From DASPXK01 sp035637315 (GTDB lineage Bacteria > Chloroflexota > UBA6077 > JACCZL01), in assembly GCA_035637315.1 (NCBI GenBank), contig DASPXK010000156.1, positions 1 through 10,000 on the forward strand: DNA of 10,000 bases, in the 5' to 3' direction. The notes under the pieces were generated by a model, which was given only the letters and a program-made list of their open reading frames with translations, made no database searches and was not told where the DNA came from. Of this stretch, positions 1 to 5,214 are shown piece by piece (position 1 is the first letter of the stretch; each line of letters opens with the position of its first letter). The position numbers and the translations under genes were made by a program.

Positions 1-42
1 CAGGAGCGCCGCTACGATCGCGATATGTCCGAATTCAGCCAT
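1..42 (-). CDS. ccmF: Cytochrome c maturation protein CcmF, N-terminal fragment
   Basis: An ATG at 42-40 opens a reading frame that runs off the left edge after 14 codons and reads MAEFGHIAIVAALL. An acidic residue followed by Gly-His and a hydrophobic stretch is how CcmF proteins usually begin, at the start of the first of many membrane helices. CcmF is the membrane subunit that ligates haem delivered by CcmE to apocytochrome c. The start lies 3 bases after the ccmE stop codon, with no Shine-Dalgarno motif, so translational coupling is likely. Position after ccmE matches the usual ccmE-ccmF order. Only 14 residues are visible, so the call rests on context plus a short N-terminus; another small membrane protein cannot be excluded. 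Confidence 0.68.
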   Translation of the reverse strand, partial: MAEFGHIAIVAALL

Positions 43-45
43 CGA

Positions 46-555
46 TCAGGCGCCCGGCGCCTGGGTCTCGAACTTGGACGGACATTTCGCCAGCAGCGTC
101 GAGGCCACGAACGTGCCGTCGGCCTGGTACTTGCCCTCGACGACGACCTGGACCTCCTCGCCAAAGATGTCTGGGACCGGGCCGCCACGGTAGTAGACTG
201 GCATCTGGCCGCTGCCGTCCTCGACGAGGAAGCGGAGGGCAAGCCCCGCGTCCTCCTTGCGGACGGAGCCTGGCGTCACATCGCCAGCCACGCGGACCTG
301 CTGCCCGTAGGCGTTGGCGCCCCTGGCCAGCAGCTCGCCAACGGTAAGGTAGTAGACGGTCGACGTCTGAAGGCCGGTCACGATCAGGTACGCTACCCCG
401 ATTAGCAGGGCCCCGCCGGCCATCAGCAGCCTAACACGCGGTCCGCCGCGCGGCGGACGCCGGGCGCGACGAGCATGCTGGGCAGTCGGCTGCTGGTCAA
501 TGATCATCTTCGAGCGGGGTCGGTACAAGCATCTGCACAGCGCCGCGTCGTCCAC
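46..555 (-). CDS. ccmE: Cytochrome c maturation haem chaperone CcmE, cysteine-type
   Basis: CcmE is a membrane-anchored periplasmic (or extracytoplasmic) chaperone that binds haem covalently and passes it to the CcmF ligase. The 169-residue product has a basic N-terminus, one membrane helix at about residues 43-60, then an OB-fold domain with the family pattern: YLTVGEL, a VAGDV strand, a VYYRGGPVPDIF segment, VVEGKY and FVASTLLAKC. The haem-binding site near the C-terminus reads KCPSKF (Cys158), so the classical His is replaced by Cys, and the following aromatic is Phe instead of the usual Tyr. The GTG start at 555 has AGG six bases upstream. An ATG at 507 (153 residues, nearer the family length) lacks any such motif but is a serious alternative. 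It is 48 bases downstream of the CopD-like gene, in the same operon. Confidence 0.9.
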   Translation of the reverse strand: MDDAALCRCLYRPRSKMIIDQQPTAQHARRARRPPRGGPRVRLLMAGGALLIGVAYLIVTGLQTSTVYYLTVGELLARGANAYGQQVRVAGDVTPGSVRKEDAGLALRFLVEDGSGQMPVYYRGGPVPDIFGEEVQVVVEGKYQADGTFVASTLLAKCPSKFETQAPGA

Positions 556-567
556 ATTGTACCTGGC

Positions 568-599
568 AGTGACTCTTCGGCCAGATGACTGGAGTCATT
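568..599. repeat. Overlapping inverted repeats between the CopD-like gene and ccmE
   Basis: The 48-base gap upstream of ccmE holds a perfect inverted repeat, ATGACT-gg-AGTCAT at 585-598. A second, competing pairing joins TGACTC at 570-575 with GAGTCA at 592-597. Three copies of the TGACT/AGTCA core in 30 bases is more than expected in a short high-GC spacer. It could be an operator, an RNA hairpin tuning ccmE expression, or chance. No U-tract follows on the minus strand, so an intrinsic terminator is unlikely. Confidence 0.4.
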
Positions 600-603
600 A
601 GTT

Positions 604-1041
604 TCAGGTGACCAGCGCTCGCTCGTAGAGCGACTTCAGCAGCGCGGCGAGGAACAGGATGACTAGACCGAGCCCGGCCACCCACCGCAACCCCACGATG
701 CGTCGATCCCCCTTCGCCCGCCGAAAGCGGAGGGCGACCTGATACATCGCCACGGCCAGCAGGACTTTCAGCGCCAGCAGCCACACGTAGAGCGCTTCGG
801 CCGCCCCGTGTGACAGTCGCTCGAACGTTAGGATCGCACCCGTGATCAAAAACACGACCAGCGATGTCTGGATGATCTCGCTCGTAACGGCGTCCAGGGC
901 CTGCTCTGCGCTGGCCGGCAGCTCGTCGGCGAGGGCTGGTCGAAGCGCGTACAGCTCGAAAAGAACGGCACCAATCCAGACGACGGCTGCCACTCCGTGC
1001 AGCCAGCGTGTGGCCACGAGCAGCAGATCGGTTGCATCCAC
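604..1041 (-). CDS. CopD-like four-helix integral membrane protein
   Basis: A 145-residue, strongly hydrophobic protein with about four predicted membrane helices: around residues 5-25, 48-66, 74-95 and 112-132. The first helix region contains RWLHGVAAVVWIGAVLF, resembling the W-x-H and W-x-G patterns of the CopD/cytochrome b561-like membrane family, where such a His can bind metal or haem. The basic cytoplasmic loop RFRRAKGDRR precedes the last helix. The start chosen is the GTG at 1041-1039, because upstream residues in this frame are only a shadow of ccdA; it sits 11 bases after the ccdA stop. Its role in the cytochrome c cluster is unknown: copper supply or haem/redox handling would fit, but this is inference. 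The family assignment is moderate, and it may be a lineage-specific membrane protein. Confidence 0.65.
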   Translation of the reverse strand: MDATDLLLVATRWLHGVAAVVWIGAVLFELYALRPALADELPASAEQALDAVTSEIIQTSLVVFLITGAILTFERLSHGAAEALYVWLLALKVLLAVAMYQVALRFRRAKGDRRIVGLRWVAGLGLVILFLAALLKSLYERALVT

Positions 1042-1052
1042 GCTGCGTGTGC

Positions 1053-1793
1053 TTAGCGCGCGACGCTTTCCAGCAGGCGCTGAGTCGCCGCGTTCATGTA
1101 GCTCAGGTAGAAGGTCTGGTTGGCGACAAACAAAAGACCCATCCCGATCAGCAGCGCGCCACAGGCCGTGTTGAGTGCAACCATGTTGCGCTTCAGCCAG
1201 CCGAGACCGCTGGCAGCGCGGCTCAGGCCAAGGCCGGCAGCGATGAATGGGACGCCCAGGCCCAGCGAGTAGAGCAGCAGCAGGACTCCGCCCGCTTGGG
1301 CCGTCTCGGTAGAGCCCGCGTACAGCAGGATCGACGCCAGCACGGGCCCGACGCACGGCGTCCAGCCCAATCCGAATGCCATGCCCAGCAGCACCGTCCC
1401 GAGCGGGCCGTAGGGGTGGTCGATGAAGTGAAAACGCCGCTCCTGATATAGGAGCGGCGTCCTGATGAAGCCGAGCACGAACAGTCCCATCGCGATCATC
1501 ACCAGGCCGGACAGCCGATTCAGCGACGAGCGGTGGCCTTCCAGCAAGCCGCCAACCGCGCCGGCGGTTGCCCCAAGGGCGACGAAGACCACCGAAAAGC
1601 CGAGCACGAACAGCACGCTGGCGATGAGCACTCGCTCGGTCTGCCGTGGCTCGTCCTGCGCCGAACCGAGCGCCGCCCCGGAGACGAACGAAAGGTAGCC
1701 CGGCACGATCGGCGCGACGCAGGGCGAGACAAACGAGAACAGCCCGGCCGCGAAGGCGACTCCCCAGCTGATCGCGACACCGCCGTCACTCAC
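1053..1793 (-). CDS. ccdA: Cytochrome c biogenesis protein CcdA (transmembrane thiol-disulfide reductase)
   Basis: CcdA moves reducing equivalents from cytoplasmic thioredoxin across the membrane to extracytoplasmic thioredoxin-like proteins. The 246-residue product has about six membrane helices and both family signature cysteines: SPCVAP in helix 1 (Cys25) and TPCVGP in helix 4 (Cys147), each flanked by the prolines and glycines typical of the family. The 25-30 residue loop RTPLLYQERRFHFIDHP separates the two halves. The GTG at 1793 was chosen because it overlaps the stop of the upstream thioredoxin gene by 4 bases (GTGA), a normal coupling arrangement. A GTG at 1820 would add nine residues and overlap the neighbour by 31 bases. 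The adjacent CcmG-like gene is the obvious electron acceptor. Confidence 0.93.
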   Translation of the reverse strand: MSDGGVAISWGVAFAAGLFSFVSPCVAPIVPGYLSFVSGAALGSAQDEPRQTERVLIASVLFVLGFSVVFVALGATAGAVGGLLEGHRSSLNRLSGLVMIAMGLFVLGFIRTPLLYQERRFHFIDHPYGPLGTVLLGMAFGLGWTPCVGPVLASILLYAGSTETAQAGGVLLLLYSLGLGVPFIAAGLGLSRAASGLGWLKRNMVALNTACGALLIGMGLLFVANQTFYLSYMNAATQRLLESVAR

Positions 1794-2371
1794 CGCAGCA
1801 GCTCGTCGAGGAAACTCCACACTCGAATCTCATCGAGTGGGCCCTGCCACTTTCGGACCAGCCGCCCCTGGCGATCGACGAAATACGTCTCCGGGACGCC
1901 GCTCATGCCGTAGTCAACCGATATGTCGCCACTGGCATCTCGCCCGTTGGGATAGGTCACCCCGAATCTCCGCAGAAAGGCGCGCGCGTTCGCGTCGGTG
2001 TCCTGGACGTCCACCCCAATGAAAGCCGCCCGGCCCTGGTAGGCCCTGGATGCCTGCTCGAGGACTGGGGCCTCGTCTTCGCACGGTAGACACCAGGACG
2101 CCCAGAAGTTGACCAGCATCGGCTTGCCCCGCGCGTCTGCCGTGCCGAACGTCCCACCCTCGAAGAGGGGCAGCGTGAAGGCCGGCGCCGGCCGGGTCTG
2201 GATCGGCACGTTGCCGACGGTGCCGGCGTTTCGCTTACCCAGGCCCCAGATCATGAGCCCGAGCAGGCCGGCCACGACGAGTGCGACGACCAGCGCGACG
2301 GCCCGCGCAACCCACGGATTTGGCTCGCGCTGGACGGCGACGTCCAGGCGTGGCGGAGCGGTGGAGGACAC
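1790..2371 (-). CDS. Membrane-anchored thioredoxin-like protein, TlpA/CcmG (DsbE) type
   Basis: This 193-residue protein reduces disulfides outside the cytoplasm, most likely keeping the CXXCH cysteines of apocytochrome c reduced for haem attachment. It has a signal anchor at about residues 22-43 and a thioredoxin fold after that. The redox motif is WCLPC (Cys94, Cys97) in the context VNFWASWCLPC, and the cis-proline loop is GVPETYFVD (Pro160), which is characteristic of CcmG/ResA/TlpA proteins. The GTG start at 2371 is supported by GAGG at 2377-2380, five bases upstream, one of the few clear ribosome sites here. It is the first gene of the minus-strand operon and overlaps ccdA by 4 bases. 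Whether it is strictly CcmG or a more general TlpA cannot be told from sequence alone. Confidence 0.92.
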   Translation of the reverse strand: MSSTAPPRLDVAVQREPNPWVARAVALVVALVVAGLLGLMIWGLGKRNAGTVGNVPIQTRPAPAFTLPLFEGGTFGTADARGKPMLVNFWASWCLPCEDEAPVLEQASRAYQGRAAFIGVDVQDTDANARAFLRRFGVTYPNGRDASGDISVDYGMSGVPETYFVDRQGRLVRKWQGPLDEIRVWSFLDELLR

Positions 2372-2434
2372 GGCGACCTCGGTAGCGCGGGTGAGCAGCC
2401 GCTACGCGAAGGATAGCACCCGTAGTCGCGCGTC

Positions 2435-2500
2435 GCGAGTCGCGAGTCCCGACGCGACAGAGTTTCGGTCGCGACTCGTGACTCCTGACTCGTGACTCGC
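2435..2500. repeat. Tandem 7-bp GACTCNN repeat with matching inverted copies (long hairpin)
   Basis: GACTC occurs at 2473, 2480, 2487 and 2494, an exact 7-base period over four units. Its complement GAGTC occurs at 2437 and 2444, again 7 bases apart. Arm 2435-2448 pairs with 2487-2500 over 14 positions with one G-T wobble; alternatively 2436-2445 pairs perfectly with 2469-2478. The element lies just after the stop of the GAF-LuxR gene and before the tlpA operon, both on the minus strand, so it could act as a transcription barrier between them. It lacks a U-tract. It may also be one copy of a dispersed or slipping repeat. Confidence 0.75.
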
Positions 2501-2502
2501 CG

Positions 2503-3405
2503 TTAGCCGATCAAGCCCTGGCGGACGGCCATCACCGCGGCCTGAGTGCGATCGCTGACCCCAAGTTTCTGAATGATGTGGACGACGTGGTTCTTGACCG
2601 TGTCGGGACTGAGGATGAGTCGGTTGGCAATCTCCTTGTTCGTCAGGCCCTCCACGATGAGCGCCAGGACGTCCAGCTCGCGCGCCGAGAGCCGCTCACG
2701 CGGCTCATCCGGCAAGACGTCGGGCAAACTCTTTGCGACGCGGGTGTAGGCCTCCACCGCGTTGTGGAGCACGTCGCCAGGCGAGGATTGTCGGCGGCCG
2801 ACCCTGACAGTCGCCTGGTGGTGCTCCGCCTGCATCCGCAAAAATCGGTCGACGAACAGCTCGAGTCGTTTCTCCTTGCGGGCCAGGTCCTGGTAGAGGC
2901 GGCCCACCTCGATCATGATGGCCGCCTGCGTGGCCAGGATGCTGAGCAGACTGACCTTCTCGGACGGCAGATTGGTGCGGCCTACCCGTGTGTTGATGTT
3001 CAACACGCCGAGCAGACGTCCACTCACGCGAAGCGGCAGCACGAGGCCCCAGCCGAGCTCTTGCGGATGGTCTGAGGTCGGGCCGTGCTCGCCGCTCGCG
3101 ACCCCACGAACCACAACGTGGCTGTCGGCCTGCATAGCCTGGCCGGCCACGCTGGAGCTCGCCGGTTGTCGGGCTCCGAGGATGATCGAGGCCTTTGGGC
3201 CGACAGCCGCCGTGACCACCAGCTCCCGTCCATCCTCCGACAGCAGCATGATCGAACCGCTGTCGCCGCCGGCGAGCTGCATGCCGGACTGGATAACGCG
3301 CTCGAGGACCGCGTCGAGGCGCAAGCTGGCGGCGAAGCTCTCCCCGATCGCCTGAATCGCCGCGACCACAGCCTGCGTCGTTTCATCGCGAAGGCTCATA
3401 GCCAT
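2503..3405 (-). CDS. GAF-domain LuxR-family transcriptional regulator
   Basis: A cytoplasmic one-component regulator of about 300 residues. Residues roughly 14-165 form a GAF domain (SGSIMLLSEDGRELVVTAAVG, later LVLPLRVSGRLLGVLNI), which usually binds a small ligand or senses redox or light. A helical, charged linker of about 60 residues follows (LYQDLARKEKRLELFVDRFL). The last 62 residues are a LuxR/NarL helix-turn-helix: LSARELDVLALIVEGLTNKEIA and SPDTVKNHVVHIIQKLGV. There is no phosphorylatable receiver domain. Starts are ambiguous: ATG at 3405 or 3399, ATG at 3450, or GTG at 3465; none has a Shine-Dalgarno motif. The segment before 3405 is Pro/Ala/Arg-rich and domain-free, so the ATG at 3405 was taken. 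It is divergent from the DUF1116 gene and could regulate it; the ligand is unknown. Confidence 0.9.
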   Translation of the reverse strand: MAMSLRDETTQAVVAAIQAIGESFAASLRLDAVLERVIQSGMQLAGGDSGSIMLLSEDGRELVVTAAVGPKASIILGARQPASSSVAGQAMQADSHVVVRGVASGEHGPTSDHPQELGWGLVLPLRVSGRLLGVLNINTRVGRTNLPSEKVSLLSILATQAAIMIEVGRLYQDLARKEKRLELFVDRFLRMQAEHHQATVRVGRRQSSPGDVLHNAVEAYTRVAKSLPDVLPDEPRERLSARELDVLALIVEGLTNKEIANRLILSPDTVKNHVVHIIQKLGVSDRTQAAVMAVRQGLIG

Positions 3406-3742
3406 GAGCGTTCGCGCCGGAGCAGCGGCGCCGGGCGCCGGCCGTTCCATCGGCCGCGGACGCACAGATGCGCGACTCTGGTCATCGCTTGGATTCTAGT
3501 GACCCGCAGATCCTGGAGCTTCTGGCGGCCCGACACTTCTTTGCGCTCTCGAAGCGCTGCGCCCAGATCGTTCGTGACCGTGAGCAGGTAGACTTTGGGG
3601 GTCTCGTGGAGGTATGTTCGGAGCAGGCTGTTGCGGTGTTTCACCTCGGATCGGGCCCATTCTACGCTGCTGCATGAGTGAAGGCAACCAGCCCCGCGAA
3701 CGGCGCATTGATGCGTCACTACGAGGTCATGAGGGCAGGCGC
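3406..3742. other. Divergent intergenic region without a supported gene
   Basis: About 340 bases between the GAF-LuxR gene (leftward) and the DUF1116 gene (rightward). It must hold both promoters, but I see no convincing -35/-10 pair. Third-position GC in the DUF1116 frame falls to about half between 3674 and 3742, against a much higher value inside the gene, which suggests non-coding DNA. A GGAGG at 3608-3612 lies only one base before an ATG at 3614, too close to serve it. Short open frames on both strands here (3468-3677 plus; 3396-3719 minus) have no recognisable domain and conflict with each other. Confidence 0.6.
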
Positions 3743-5161
3743 GTGGAACAAGCCGATGTTGCGAAGATGATGGCCGGACCGGCGGTCGTCAATATCGGCC
3801 TGGAATTGTTCGCGGAAACGCTTCAGCGGGCCGGTCGGCCCGTCGAGATGGTGGCATGGCGGCCGCCGCCTGGCGGGGCCGCGTCCGGGTCCGCGCTGGA
3901 CGCGCTGGAGACCCCGGAAGTGGATCAGGCGACGTCTGAGTCTTTGGCCCGTCTCCTCGGCGCCGAGCCGTGGCTGGTCGACGTTCGGCCGGCTCGCGAC
4001 GTCGTGCCGAACATGGCCCCAGATTTACTCCTTCACGCGGGGCCGCCGATCGGCTGGGAGCGAATGTGCGGCCCCATGCGCGGCGCGGTCGCCGGGGCGC
4101 TCGTCTCGGAGGGGTTGGCGGCGGATCTCAGCGCGGCCGAGCACCTGGCCGCCAGCGCCACGATCCGCTTCCAGCCCTGCCACCACCACAACGCGGTCGG
4201 GCCGATGGCCGGCCTGCTGACCGCGTCCATGCCGGTCCTTGTGGTCGAGAATCGGACCGCCGGCAACCAAGCTTACTCGAGCCTGAACGAGGGCCTTGGC
4301 AAGGTGCTTCGCTATGGGGCGAACGGGCCCGACGTGCTCGAGCGTCTGGCCTGGATGCGGGATGTGCTCGGCCCGGCGCTCGGCGAGGCGGTCCGGAGGG
4401 CGGGTGGGGTCGACGTCGGAGCCCTGGCAGGGCAGGCTGTCCAGATGGGCGACGAGTGCCACAATCGTAATCGGGCCGCCTCCGTCTTATTGCTCAAGAC
4501 GCTTGCGCCCCACTTGGCGGGTGGGGGCCTGGGGCGCGCCGAGCTGTGCCGACTCTTCGAGTTTATCGGCGGCAACGAACACTTCTTCTTGAACGTCGGC
4601 ATGGCCGCCTGCAAGGCGGCGCTGGACTCGGCCGACGATGTTCCGCTAAGTGCGATGGTTACGACCATGGCGCGCAACGGGACCGATTTCGGGATCCGCG
4701 TCTCAGGCTTGGCGGGTCGCTGGTTTTCCGCGCCGGCCGAGCTGCCCCGCGGCCTCTACTTCCCCGGCTTCTCGGAGAGCGACGGCAACCCGGACATCGG
4801 CGACAGCGCGATCACCGAGACCGCCGGCCTGGGCGCCTTCGCGATGGCTGCCGCGCCAGCGATCGTCCAGTTCATCGGCGGCACTCCAGCCCAGGCTCTA
4901 GCCTATACCAGCGAGATGTACGAGATCACCTTGGGCCAGAGCGAGGCATACCGAGTGCCGATCCTGGATTTCGCCGGCACTCCAACCGGGATCGACATCC
5001 GCAAGGTGGTGCGCGCGGGCCTATCGCCGATCATCAACACGGGCATCGCCCATCGCGAGCCGGGGATCGGCCAGATCGGAGCCGGCCTGGTGCGGGCCCC
5101 GATGGCCTGCTTCGAACGAGCGCTAACGGCGCTGGCCGAAGCCGCCGCGGGCGATGGCTGA
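3743..5161 (+). CDS. DUF1116 family protein (AllG/YlbE/YahG-like)
   Basis: About 472 residues, full length for DUF1116. Family members include E. coli AllG, a subunit of the oxamate carbamoyltransferase AllFGH in allantoin catabolism. Conserved blocks are present in order: VNIGLELFAE near the N-terminus, LVDVRPA, GPPIGWERMCGPMRGA, PCHHHNAVGPMAG (Cys146, His147-149), ENRTAGNQAYSSLNEGLGKV, MGDECHNRNRAA (Cys239, His240), ARNGTDFGIRVSG, YFPGF, GDSAITETAG and INTGIAHREPGIGQIGAG. No signal peptide, so cytoplasmic. The GTG at 3743 was chosen because GAGG lies eight bases upstream and coding bias begins there; ATGs at 3674 and 3614 in the same frame are alternatives. FdrA (AllF), AllH and carbamate kinase, the usual partners, are not in the window, so the enzymatic role is uncertain. 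It is followed by a molybdenum hydroxylase gene 53 bases later. Confidence 0.92.
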   Translation: MEQADVAKMMAGPAVVNIGLELFAETLQRAGRPVEMVAWRPPPGGAASGSALDALETPEVDQATSESLARLLGAEPWLVDVRPARDVVPNMAPDLLLHAGPPIGWERMCGPMRGAVAGALVSEGLAADLSAAEHLAASATIRFQPCHHHNAVGPMAGLLTASMPVLVVENRTAGNQAYSSLNEGLGKVLRYGANGPDVLERLAWMRDVLGPALGEAVRRAGGVDVGALAGQAVQMGDECHNRNRAASVLLLKTLAPHLAGGGLGRAELCRLFEFIGGNEHFFLNVGMAACKAALDSADDVPLSAMVTTMARNGTDFGIRVSGLAGRWFSAPAELPRGLYFPGFSESDGNPDIGDSAITETAGLGAFAMAAAPAIVQFIGGTPAQALAYTSEMYEITLGQSEAYRVPILDFAGTPTGIDIRKVVRAGLSPIINTGIAHREPGIGQIGAGLVRAPMACFERALTALAEAAAGDG

Positions 5162-5214
5162 GCGGATGTCTCCGAACTCTGCCAGGCGCGCGGCCGGTCT
5201 GTTACCGTTTCGAC

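Noticed and set aside
2435..2500. The tandem 7-base repeat as a CRISPR array
   Set aside because: Units are far too short and there are no unique spacers between longer repeats.
3468..3677. A 69-codon plus-strand frame in the divergent region
   Set aside because: No recognisable domain, no ribosome site, and it overlaps the opposite-strand frame; region looks non-coding.
3396..3719. A 107-codon minus-strand frame containing VYLLTVTNDL, loosely like part of a GIY-YIG nuclease
   Set aside because: The GIY and YIG parts cannot both be found, the frame runs into the regulator gene, and coding bias is weak. Chance resemblance is likelier than a remnant gene.
4546..5214. Upstream extension of the hydroxylase frame (open from 4546)
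   Set aside because: It overlaps the DUF1116 gene in another frame and is Arg-rich with no domain; the conserved CoxL-like N-terminus begins at 5215.
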